In this document: positions 33,801 through 42,400 of the stretch, piece by piece
Layout: each line of letters begins with the position of its first letter
How positions within the stretch are numbered: position 1 is the stretch's first letter
Origin: Fluviicola sp.
Lineage (GTDB): Bacteria > Bacteroidota > Bacteroidia > Flavobacteriales_D > Crocinitomicaceae
NCBI GenBank assembly: GCA_002734065.2
Contig: NVXU02000015.1
Coordinates: 40,456 to 104,455 of the forward strand
Length of the DNA stretch: 64,000 nt
Direction of reading: 5' to 3'
Position numbers and translations under genes: made by a program
The notes under the pieces: model-generated
Database searches by the model: none
What the model was told of the DNA's origin: nothing
The model's input: the letters and a program-made list of their open reading frames with translations, nothing else

Positions 33801-36345
33801 TATCTACTACTGTAACAATTGCGTTACATGTAGCAAAATTTCCATTTACATCTGTAACTGTTAAAGTAACTGTATTCGGTCCTGTCATTGAACAATCAAA
33901 AGCTGTTGTTGAAGCAACTACAGAAGCGATTCCACAATTATCTGTAGAACCTCCATCAATATCAGCAGCAACAATTGAAGCGTTACCTGCAGCATCTAAA
34001 GCAATTGTTACATCTTGACAAACAACAACTGGTGCTACATTGTCTTGAATTGTTACAACAGCTACACATGAATTCATATTACCTGAAGCATCAGTTACGG
34101 TTAACGTAACATTGTTAGCACCAATGTTTGTACAATCAAATGTAGATACATCAATTGTCGTTGAAGCAATGATACAGTTATCTGTAGAACCACCATCTAT
34201 ATCCGCAGCGGCGATTGTTGCATTACCAGCAGCATCTAATTGCACTGTAATTGCATTACAAACAACATTTGGCATGGTATTATCAACAACAGTTACTGTT
34301 GAAGTACATGTTGAAGAGTTTCCATTATTATCTAATGCAGTAAACGTAACTGTGTTGGCACCCAATTCAGCACACGTAAAGTTGTTAGGCGAAACGCTAA
34401 TTCCAGCCAGACCACATGCGTCTGAAGAACCATTGTCAATATCTGTTGGCAGTATGCTTGCATTACCTGAAGCATCTAAAACAATTGTGATATCTTGACA
34501 AACTGCTGTTGGTGATATTGTATCTATAACAGTAACGTTGGAAGTACACGTCGAAACATTTCCACTAGGATCTGTTACAGATAGAGTAATCACATTTACA
34601 CCAACTTCTGCACAAGTAAATGCAGTTTGAGAGGCAGAAAGTGTAACCCCACAAATATCAGATGAACCATTGTCAATATCAGCTGCAGTAATTGTTGAGT
34701 TACCAGTCGCGTCTAAATAGGTGGTGAAATCTTGACAAACAGCCGTTGGTGCAATGTTATCTGTTACCGTTACAGTTGAAGTACATGTTGATGAATTACC
34801 ATTATTATCGGTAACTGTTAAAGTAACCGTATTTGCTCCAATTTCTGTACAAGTAAAAGTACTTGGAGAAACGGACAATGAAGCAATTCCACATGCATCA
34901 TTTGATCCATTATTAATATCTGTTGACGCTATTGTAGCATTCCCTGTTGCATCTAAAACAACTGTGAAATTCTGACAAATTGCTGTTGGCGCAGTATTGT
35001 CTTGCACCGTTACAACTGCGACACAATTATCTGTTGTTCCTCCTGTATCTGTAATTGTAAGCGTAACGTTATTAGGGCCAATATCAGCACAAGTAAATGA
35101 TGTAATTGACGCAACAATTGAAGTTATACCACAATCATCTGTAGAACCCCCATCAATTTCATTATCTGCCATGGTATAGTTACCAGCTGCATCTAATACA
35201 ACGGTGATGTTTTGGCAAACAGCTACTGGAGCTGCGTTTGCAACTATTACATTTTGAGCTTGCGTTAAAGTATTTGTACCATCGTCATACGTCCAAGTAA
35301 CCACTGTAGTACCATCTACAACAATTGGAAAAACAACATCTGGTGTGCCAGTTAAAGCTGTACCACAATCATTTACTGCTGTGGGCGCAGTTGGCGTTGA
35401 AGAACATGATGCATTGACATCTGGTAAGGATGCTACATCTGGAGTAATAATTGTTGGTGTACAGAGATTAGTTATTACAACTAATCCATTTCCTATTCTA
35501 ACACCTGAAGAATTAGACTGATTTATACCCGAATTATAAGAGCCAGCACCATAATTTGGATAATTTGTATTATAAGTGTTCGTATTAACAACTGAACCTC
35601 CTGTATATCCTCCAGCACCTCCTCCTTCATAATAGGCTCCTCCCCCTCCTCCAAATCCACCATCACCGCCGTTACATTTACAACGAATACCTCCAGCACC
35701 TCCATTAACAAAGGAAAGTCCTTCAGAACCAGCAACAACATAACTTTGCCCATTCCCGATTAATCCTCCCCCTCCTGCACCTCTTCCAACTGAAGTACCT
35801 CCACCAGTTCCAGTGTTAGTAATCTTACCATCTGGTCCACCTGTATTCCAAGCGAGCCAATTATCACCATTCCCACCTCCGGCAACAATATAAGGTGTAT
35901 TCAAAATGTCAGTGACAAATGAACCACCACCACCACCACCAGCACGGTTAGGATGTGCCGTACAAGGTGAAACTGGCAGCTCAGCGTCTCCGCCTTGCTG
36001 TCCTACTAAAATTTTTATCACCTGACCAGCTGTAAAATTAAATTCACCATATATTCTAGCACCAAGTCCTGCAAATGTATTCGGACTATCAGTTCCATCT
36101 CCTCCTTCTGCTCCGTAAACTTCAATTGAATATGATCCAGTTGCAGGCACCGTCCATTCCTGTATACCTTGAGTAGTTATGTTAACAACACCAACTCCAT
36201 AAGCTATATCACACTGTGCTTGTGTTGGTCCAAAACGTCCGGTTGCACCAGCATTTGTAAATGTGTAGGTTTGCGCTAAAGCAAAATTAAACACCATAGA
36301 CATTGTTACGGCAACTAAAACTAATAGATTTTTAATCGTTTTCAT
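24898..36345 (-). CDS. Giant HYR-repeat surface protein A with two ALK-like glycine-rich domains, type A T9SS sorting domain
   Basis: A 3815-residue secreted protein with a signal peptide (MKTIKNLLVLVAVTMSMVFN...ALAQ). Residues about 38-295 are a glycine-rich domain like that of the ALK/LTK receptors (YSIEVYGAEGGDG, GGGGGGSFVTDILNTPYIVA). About 38 HYR domains of 80-85 residues follow: type I units (ICQ..TVQLDATGN, NGSNDACGIA, FDCS, STCTS) and type II units (TCP.DVTV.AD.G.CDA, DNCSVASVTNDAP, TTVTWTVTD). A second glycine-rich domain (about residues 887-1132) is inserted inside one HYR. The end has an Ig-like linker and a type A CTD (LVIYPNPSNDGIFNI...GKYMVRVYTD...KEVVIVK). Probably an adhesive fibre; ligand unknown. 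Paralogous to B and C upstream. Confidence 0.93.
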   Translation of the reverse strand: MKTIKNLLVLVAVTMSMVFNFALAQTYTFTNAGATGRFGPTQAQCDIAYGVGVVNITTQGIQEWTVPATGSYSIEVYGAEGGDGTDSPNTFAGLGARIYGEFNFTAGQVIKILVGQQGGDAELPVSPCTAHPNRAGGGGGGSFVTDILNTPYIVAGGGNGDNWLAWNTGGPDGKITNTGTGGGTSVGRGAGGGGLIGNGQSYVVAGSEGLSFVNGGAGGIRCKCNGGDGGFGGGGGAYYEGGGAGGYTGGSVVNTNTYNTNYPNYGAGSYNSGINQSNSSGVRIGNGLVVITNLCTPTIITPDVASLPDVNASCSSTPTAPTAVNDCGTALTGTPDVVFPIVVDGTTVVTWTYDDGTNTLTQAQNVIVANAAPVAVCQNITVVLDAAGNYTMADNEIDGGSTDDCGITSIVASITSFTCADIGPNNVTLTITDTGGTTDNCVAVVTVQDNTAPTAICQNFTVVLDATGNATIASTDINNGSNDACGIASLSVSPSTFTCTEIGANTVTLTVTDNNGNSSTCTSTVTVTDNIAPTAVCQDFTTYLDATGNSTITAADIDNGSSDICGVTLSASQTAFTCAEVGVNVITLSVTDPSGNVSTCTSNVTVIDTISPTAVCQDITIVLDASGNASILPTDIDNGSSDACGLAGISVSPNNFTCAELGANTVTFTALDNNGNSSTCTSTVTVVDNTMPNVVCNAITVQLDAAGNATIAAADIDGGSTDNCIIASTTIDVSTFDCTNIGANNVTLTVTDASGNMNSCVAVVTIQDNVAPVVVCQDVTIALDAAGNASIVAADIDGGSTDNCGIASVVASTTAFDCSMTGPNTVTLTVTDVNGNFATCNAIVTVVDNINPVITCPADVVVNNDPGVCGTTVTYADPVMTDNCGVNSVGSQTFNYTGAMQTFIVPAGVTSIDVDVYGGAGGTSYNGGIGGAGGRVQSTLVVVPGQTLNLYVGGVGQNGNNTGGPVLGGYNGGGDGNSVFSAFGGGGGGASDIRFTPYTLADRILVAGGGGGAGSDGGATNGGAGGGLIGGTAATATNGATIEASGGTQVAGGAPGSLAGWGVGNPGVLGLGGLGGPHIAGGGGGGYYGGGSGEWAGGAGGSSYSDALLASGTTHTQGVQNGNGIVTITWNAVGGTTLTQTDATGLTSGDVFPIGTTTLEYTATDDSGNTDVCTFNVTVTDNESPVAICQPFTAVLDATGNATITTVDINNGSTDNCGIASMSLDITTFNCTNVGPNTVTLTVTDVNGLSSTCTSTVTVQDNTLPTAICQDITVQLDATGNIAIVAADIDNGSNDICGIATTTIDISAFDCTMIGANTVTLTVTDNNGNFSTCTSTVTVEDNVAPTAICNNLTVQLDGNGAASITVTDIDNGSSDACGIASTTIDITTFDCTNVGPNAVTLTVTDVNGNISTCVGTVTVEDNIAPIALCNNITIPLDGTGNATITAADIDGGSVDNCGIASTTIDISTFDCSNVGTNTVTLTVTDDNGNISTCTSTVTVVDNIAPTAICQDFTAVLDGTGNATITAGDIDNGSNDICGIASLVLDMTAFDCTNVGANTVTLTVTDNSGNISTCTSTVTVQDNEVPVAACMDITVQLDASGNVSITGSDIDGGSTDNCTIASLIASPNTFTCADQGVQVVTLTVTDASGNISTCTANVTVEDNIAPVITCPGDITLDAIVNNCGRVVTYTVGVTENCATVVQTDGTGLTSGTLFPVGTTVQTYEITDATGTYTCTFNVTIVDNEFPVITNCPSNISVSTDLGKCDAIVSWQEPVASDNCPAVVFTSTFSPGDIFPQGTTTVTYTATDASGNATLCSFDVIVTDNEAPVIDVCPADLALDTDLGFCTATNPGLTSPIVTENCAMGTIVNDAPATFPLGNTVVTWTVTDAVGNISTCTQNVFVTDNELPIAICQALTIQLDATGNAIITAANIDNGSNDACGIASTTIDVSTFDCTMIGANTVTLTVTDNNGNVATCTSTVTVEDNVAPIAICQPITVQLDATGNVTITGADIDNGSSDACGIASMTASPSILTCAEVGLNVVTLTVTDNNGNVSTCTSIVTVEDNVAPIAMCQPITVQLDATGNATITPADIDNGSNDACGVSLAIDISAFDCSMVGTNIVTLTVTDANGNVSTCTSIVTVEDNVAPVATCQPITVQLDATGNATITAADVDNGSSDACGIASSIIDISTFDCTNVGPNTVTLTVTDVNGNISTCTSVVTVEDNVAPIAMCQPITVQLDATGNVVITPADIDAGSNDACGITTSIDISSFDCSMVGANTVTLTVTDANGNFSTCTSVVTVEDNVAPIATCQPITVQLDATGNASIVPSDIDNGSNDACGIASLALDLSDFDCGRIGLNTVTLIVTDVNGNVSTCTSIVTVEDNVAPVALCQPITVQLDATGNAVITAADIDNGSTDACGIASTTIDVSNFDCTMIGANTVTLTVTDVNGNVSTCTSVVTVEDNVAPVALCQPITVQLDASGNASILVTDIDAGSTDACGIASTTIDISTFDCTNVGANTVTLTVTDVNGNVSICTSVVTVEDNVAPVAMCQPITVQLDATGNVSITELDIDNGSNDACGIASTTIDVSAFDCSNVGPNTVTLTVTDVNGNVSTCTSTVTVEDNVAPVAICQPITVTLDATGNATIVAADIDNGSNDACGIASLAIDVSAFDCSMQGPNTVTLTVTDVNGNVSTCTSIVTVVDNMTPVITCPGPVVVSQDPGLCTASSVALGMATATDNCTASVIITNDAPAVFPYGTTVVTWTATDANGNASSCTQDVTVNDVENPVITCPIDVTVSADAGNCDAAASGVTLGMATATDNCTIASITNDAPAVYPLGTTNVTWTATDVAGNTQTCTQIVTVIDTEAPMITCPIDVTVNTNPGNCAAIGVALGTPITSDNCMIASVTNNAPGIFLLGNTTVTWTVTDMAGNSSTCTQVVTVVDNELPTIACPVDVTANNDLGSCDATGVSLGTPITNDNCTVASVTSDAPSIFPLGNTTVTWTVTDAVGNTATCTQIVTVVDADVPTITCPIDVSVSADAGSCDASSVMLGTPITADNCSVASVTNDAPAIFPLGNTTVTWTVTDGAGNTAMCMQVVTVTDDENPIITCPTDITISASGGTCDATGVALGSPVTTDNCSVASVTNDAPVIFPLGNTTVIWTVTDGSGNSATCTQIVTVVDTEAPSITCPTDVIVTADAGICDASSVVLGTPITSDNCSVASVTNDAPVVFPLGNTTVIWTVIDGSGNTNTCTQIVTVTDNELPTIVCPIDVTVTADAGICDASSVVLGTPITNDNCSIASVTNDAPATFPLGTTTVTWTVVDGSGNSAICTQDVTVTDDELPTIVCPVDFTQTADAGVCGSSSVILGTPVTTDNCSVATVTNDAPVLFPVGTTTVTWTVIDGSGNTVTCTQDVTITDDEAPVVICSPMVAVNTDSGVCGATVSLAAPTSTDNCSIATVTNDAPVLFSVGLTTVTWTVTDVAGNTTTCTQDVMVTDNEAPTVTCTSDILVSNTPGYCGASVTYTVPQFNDNCGLASITQTDGSGYTNGNLFPVGVTYIEYTAVDNVGNVLTCGFNITVVDTEDPQLASCPTDITVYTTAANECGTVVTWVEPVPSDNCPGVVLTQSHFPGTYFGFGTTAVTYNAEDNNGNIVSCTFNVTVLDGVNPTISVIEFGGTLVADNANADSYQWIDCDNGNSPIAGATTPEYTPTSNGNYAVIITVDGCADTTDCGNVSVVGIEDVLFDDLVIYPNPSNDGIFNITYSGQIVKIDIVDMLGRIISLPISISDKVIDGSELASGKYMVRVYTDSSIINKEVVIVK
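25370..35240 (-). repeat. HYR repeat array of protein A (about 38 units, ~240 bp period)
   Basis: The order read from the N-terminus is: six type I; one type II carrying the glycine-rich insert; six type I; a trio of distinct type II (NNCGRVVTYT, SDNCPAVVFT, TENCAMGTIV); ten type I; ten standard type II; then two closing units (GLASITQTDGSGYTNG and SDNCPGVVLTQS). Type I units keep a period of exactly 240 bases over long runs. Counts were made by eye and may be off by one. Confidence 0.9.
32950..33685 (-). other. ALK-like glycine-rich domain nested within an HYR unit of protein A
   Basis: About 245 residues beginning SQTFNYTGAMQTFIVPAGV and ending GVQNGNGIVTITW interrupt an HYR unit between its DNCGVNS strand and its TTLTQTDATGLTSGDVFP strand. 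It has the glycine-rich-domain landmarks IDVDVYGGAGG, GGGGGGASDIRF and RILVAGGGGGAG. The matching loop in protein B holds a different insert (41060-41540). Confidence 0.8.
35460..36235 (-). other. N-terminal ALK-like glycine-rich tip domain of protein A
   Basis: Directly after the signal peptide region the protein reads QEWTVPATGSYSIEVYGAEG, then several G5-G6 runs and PYIVAGGGNGDNW, ending SGVRIGNGLVVITNLC. This is the glycine-rich pattern seen in ALK-type receptors and some secreted bacterial proteins. As the outermost module it is the best candidate for ligand contact. Confidence 0.78.
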
Positions 36346-36377
36346 AAGTATATTTTTCGTACTTGTTTATTCTTAAT

Positions 36378-36416
36378 AAGTCACCAAGGTTAACTTCAAA
36401 TCAACCTTGATGACTT
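36378..36416 (-). terminator. Hairpin between giant genes B and A
   Basis: AAGTCACCAAGGTT (36378-36391) pairs with AACCTTGATGACTT (36403-36416), 13 of 14 pairs plus one wobble or mismatch, with an 11-base loop. No good T run follows on the minus strand, so it may attenuate or protect messenger ends rather than terminate fully. Confidence 0.45.
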
Positions 36417-36420
36417 CTAT

Positions 36421-39400
36421 TTATTTTATAATAATTACTTCTTTTCCAATAACTCCATTCTCTGTTACAATGTGTAACATGTATTTACCTGAGGCTAACT
36501 CAGATGCGTCAATAGTCAAGTTATCCAGGTCGATATTGATCTTAATATATCTACCAACCATGTCTATCATTGTAATTTTTTCAATTTGTCCATCGTATTC
36601 TATGGTGAATAGTCCATTTGTTGATGGATTAGGGAAAATTGTTAATTCTGCAAAACTAACATCTTCTAGACCAACTACTGCGACCGTGTAACAATTAGAA
36701 ATTACTGGAGTACATCCTACTTCTGTTAACTCAACAGCGTAAGAACCGTTAATTGTTGCAACAAACGTTTGGTTTGTTTCTCCCGCAATTGGGAAGCCAG
36801 TTGCACAATCAATCCATTGGTAAGTCGCAATATTGTTATTCGACATGAATGTAACACCATCAATAACAGATACCGTTGCATCAACTGTACCGTCGATACT
36901 GATGTATTGCGTTGTTGTAGAAACATTTCCGCTTCCATCTGTAAATATCCAAACAATTGGTGTAATACCTAATGCTGTCACAGGGAAAACAGTCGTTGTA
37001 GTTCCTAAGATAGATCCGCTACAATTGTCCACTGCTGTAGGCACTGGCAAAGTAACTGCACATCCTCCTTCAACAGTAGCAAGTACTGGAGCAACTGGTG
37101 AAATAGTATCGATTACCTCTATGGTGAAAGTACATTGTGCAATATTTCCAACCGCATCAATTGCGTCGTAAGTAACAGCTGTTATACCTAATGGGAATAC
37201 TTCACCACTAATAAACGTGCTTGTATAAGTAACACCTGGGCAATTATCACTTGCGATTGGTGTTCCGAAGAACACATTCATATCACAAGTATTAGCATCT
37301 GAATAAACGACCATATTTGCCGGGCAGATTTCAATTACAGGAGCTTCATTGTCAACAACTGTAACTGTGAAGCTACAAGAGAATGTATTACCTGTTGGGT
37401 CCGTTACAGTGTACTCTTGAAGAGAAACACCTATTGGGAACCAGCTGCCAGAAGTTAATCCAGTGCCATCTGTTTGTGTCATCGCAGTGATTGAGCAATT
37501 GTCAACTACTGTTGGCAATGTATAATTTACAACTCTACCACAGTTACCAGGTACGTTATTCACTGTTATATCACCAACACAAATTAATGATGGAGCTTCC
37601 GTATCTATTACCTCTACATCTTGTGTACACGTTACTGTATTTCCAGAACCATCAATTACTGTCCAAGTTACCGTTGTAATTCCTAATTGGAATGCAACAG
37701 GAGCATCATTTGTTACAGAAGCTACAGAACAGTTATCATTTGTTATTGGCGTACCAAGAGCAACACCTGTCGCTTCACAAGCCATAGGGTCAGTACTCAC
37801 TGTCAATGTAGCAGGACAAACGATTGTCGGCAATTCATTGTCTTCAACCGTAACATCTTGTGTACACGTTACTGTATTTCCAGAACCATCAACTACCGTC
37901 CAAGTTACCGTTGTAGTACCTAGCGGGAAGATTCCAGGAGAATCACTTGTCACAGAAGCAACTGAACAGTTATCTGAAGTTGCAGGAGTAACTAGTGCTA
38001 CTACGGCAGTACAAACACCTGCATCTGAACTTACTATTACAGCAGGTTCACAAACTATCGTTGGCATTTCATTATCTGTAACCGTTACATTTTGTGTACA
38101 CATAGCAATATTTCCAGAACCATCTGTTACCGTCCAAGTTACTGTTGTTGAACCAAGAGGGAAGATTGCAGGAGCATCATTTGTTATAGAAGCCACTGAA
38201 CAATTATCAGCAGTTATAGGAGTACCAAGTACAACCGAAGCAGATTCACAAACACCAGCATCAGCAGTGATTGTGATGTCAGTTGGACAAGTTATTGTAG
38301 GCAATTCGTTATCTGTAACTGTTACATCTTGTGTACATGTTGCTGTATTACCAGCAGCATCCGTTACTGTCCATGTTACTGTTGTTGTCCCTAATGGGAA
38401 TGTAGCAGGAGCATCGTTTGTAATTGAGGCAACCGTACAATTATCTGAACCTGTAGCCATTCCAAGAGCAACACCAGAAGCATCGCATACTCCAGCATCA
38501 GCAGTTACCAATACATTAGCAGGGCAATTAATTGTAGGAGCTTCATTATCTTCTACGATTACATTTTGCATACATGTTGCCGTATTTCCAGCAGCATCCG
38601 TTACCGTCCATGTAACAACTGTTGTTCCAAGAGGGAATGTAACTGGTGCATCATTTGTTACAGAAGCAACCATACAATTATCATTTACAGTTGGAGTACC
38701 AAATGAGATACCTGTAACATCACAAGAGCCACCTGCTGTGCTTGCTGTATAATCAGCAGGGCAAACAATAGTTGGCATTTCAGTATCAATAATCGTTACA
38801 TTCTGTGTACAAGTTGCTGTGTTACCAGCATCATCCGTTACCGTCCATGTTACAACTGTCATTCCAAGAGGGAAAGTTGTTGGCGCATCATTCGTAACCG
38901 AGGCAACAGAACAATTATCATTTCCAACAGCCATTCCAATAGAAGGGTTTGTAGCATCACAAGAACCTGCGTCAGCACTTAACGTAATTGGCAATGGACA
39001 AGTAATCGTTGGGATTTCAGTATCAACTACAGTTACAACTTGCGTACAAGTTGAGCTATTACCAGCAGCATCCGTTACTGTCCATGTTACCGTCGTATTT
39101 CCTAGTGGGAATGTAGCAGGAGCATCATTTGTTACAGAAGCGACTGCACAATTATCAAACGTCAATTCAGTTCCTAAAGCAACACCTGTAGCGTCGCAAG
39201 TTCCAGCATCATTACTTACCGTAATATTAGCAGGACAAACAATTGTTGGAGCTTCTGTATCATTAACTGTAACTATTTGTGTACAAGTTGCTACATTTCC
39301 AGCAGCATCCGTTACTGTCCAAGTTACCGTTGTATTTCCAAGTGGGTATGACAATGGCGCATCATTTGTTACAGATGCTATTGTACAATTATCCGTAGTT

Positions 39401-42400
39401 ACTGGAGTTCCTAAAGCAACACCAAGTGCACCACAAATACCAAAGTCATTTCCAACAATTACGTCAGAAGGACAAGTTATTGTTGGAATTTCTGAATCAA
39501 TTACTGTAACTACTTGTGTACAAGTAATAACATTTCCTTCAAAATCAGTAGCTGTCCATGTTACGTTTGTATTTCCTAATGGGAATACAGCAGGTGCATC
39601 ATTTGTGATTGTGTTCACAGAACAGTTATCAGTAGCCGTTGCCATTCCAAGCGCAACTCCAGTTGCATCACAAGAACCAGCATCCGTTGAAACAATTATA
39701 TCCGCTGGACAAGTTATAACAGGATTCTCAGAATCTATTACCGTAACTGTTTGAGCACATGTTAACGTATTTCCATTTACATCGATTGCTGTCCATGTTA
39801 CAATTGTATTTCCAAGTGGGAATACAGCAGGCGCATCATTTGTAAGAGAAGCGACCGCACAATTATCAGTAACTGTTGCTGTTCCAAACGCTACGAAGCT
39901 TGCATCACAAACTCCAGGATCAGCACTAACAATAACATCCACCGGACAAGTAATTGTTGGAGGAATGTTATCAATCACAGTAACTGTTGAAGTACATGTT
40001 GAAACATTACCGTTTACATCTGTTACAGTTAAAGTAACTGTATTTGGACCAACATTCGAACAATCAAAGGTTGTAATATCAATCGTTGTTGTTGCAATTG
40101 CACAATTATCAAATGAACCATTATTGATATCACCTACTATAATACTTGCATTACCCGAAGCATCTAAGTAAACATCAATGTTTTGACAAATTGCAGTTGG
40201 AGCAATATTATCTTCTACTGTAACTATTGAAGTACACGTTGAAACATTTCCATTTACATCTGTTACTGTTAACGTAACTGTATTTGGTCCAACATTTGAA
40301 CAATCGAAGGCTGAGATATCTATTGTTGTAGAAGCAATACCACAAGCATCACTTGATCCATTATCAACATCCGCAGGAGTTATCAAAACATTACCCGTTG
40401 CATCTAGCTGAACTGTGATTGATTGACAAATTGCTGTTGGAGCAACATTATCTTCTACCGTAACAGTTGAAGTACATGTTGAAATATTTCCATTATTATC
40501 GGTTACTGTTAAAGTAATTGTATTTGTACCAACGTTAGTACAGTCAAATGCAGAAATGTCTATTGTTGTAGAAGCAATTCCACAAGCATCAGTAGAACCA
40601 GCATCAATATCAGAAACAAGGATACTTGCATTACCTGTAGCGTCTAATTGAAGTGTCAATGATTGACACAATGCAATTGGAGCAATGTTATCTTCCACAG
40701 TAACTGTAGAAGTACAAGTTGAAACATTTCCATAAATATCAGTAACTGTTAAAGTAACTGTATTTGGACCAACGTTAGAACAATCAAAAGTTGTCACATC
40801 GATTGAAGTAGAAGCAATTCCACAATTGTCTGTTGAACCAATATTCACATCTGCAACTGTTATTGAAGCATTTCCTGCCGCATTTAATTGAACTGTAATA
40901 TCTTGACAAGAAGCAATTGGAGCTTCCGTATCATTGACTGTTACATCAAATGTACATGAGCTAGAATTTCCTGAAGGATCTGTCGCTGTTGTTGTAACAG
41001 TTGTTGTTCCAACAGGGAATACAGACCCAGAAGGTGTACTCGAGACAATAGTAATTGCAGAAGCACCACCAAATAAGATGTTATCCACAAAGAAGCCATC
41101 CAGTGGTCCACAACACCCATCGATTGTATTATATACAAATCGAACCATTGTATTTACTGTACCACTTGCTCCTGGTATTGTGAAGTTTGTTGTTTGTACT
41201 GTTGCAGAACTATTTGGTAATTGCGTACCAATTACTTGTGTCCATGTTGCTCCACCGTTGTATGACACTTCAACAATCTCTTGATCCCAAGTAGCAGACT
41301 CATTATTCACAAAGAAATCAAAGAAGAAAGCACCACCTCCAGTAGAATTAAAGACTGGCGATTGTAAATAACTGTACTCCCAACCCAATTGGCCAGAGTG
41401 AGGTACACCGTACATGTTAGAATTTGCACCAAATGAAGTTCCAGCACCTGAAGTATTTTGAATAGTCCAGTTGTTAGCAGCTCCTAGTGAACCAGTTGTC
41501 CAACCAGCACCACCTGTTTCAAAGTCTTCCATAAATCCAAGTCCCGTGCCACAATTATCAGTAGCTGTTACATTGAAATTAACGAGAGCCCCACAAATTC
41601 CAGCATCATTAGAAACTACAATATCAGCTGGACAAGTAATAACTGGTACAATTGTATCAAGAACCGTTACGGTAGATGTACAAGTTGAAACATTTCCATT
41701 TAAATCTGTTACCGTTAAAGTGACTGTGTTTGCTCCGGTTTCAGCACATGTAAATACATTTGGTGAAGCAACAAATGAAGCAATTCCACAAGCATCAATA
41801 GAACCATTATCAATATCTGCTCCTGTTATCATTACAGTTCCAGACCCATCAAGGTATACTGTTATATCTTGACAGATTACAGTTGGAGCAACATTATCTT
41901 CTACTGTAACAATTGAAGTACAAGTAGAAACATTACCGTTCACATCCGTTACTGTTAATGTAACTGTATTTGGTCCTACATTTGAACAATCAAAAGTAGA
42001 AATATCTATCGTTGTAGTTGCAATACCACACGCATCATTTGAACCATTATCAATATCAGCTGCAGTTATAATTGCATTACCCGTTGCATCTAGTTGAACT
42101 GTGATTGGTTGACAAATTGCGACTGGCGCAACGTTATCTTCCACTGTAACTGTCGATGTACAAGTTGATGTGTTACCATTTACATCAGTAACTGTTAAAG
42201 TAACTGTGTTTGCTCCAACATTTGAGCAATCAAAGGTTGACATATCAATTGTTGTGGATACAATTCCACAAGCATCATTTGATCCTGCATCAATATCACC
42301 AGCAACAATACTAACATTACCTGTTGCGTCTAGTTGAACTGTGATTGGTTGACACATAGCAACTGGCGCAACATTATCTTCAACTGTCACTGTTGATGTA

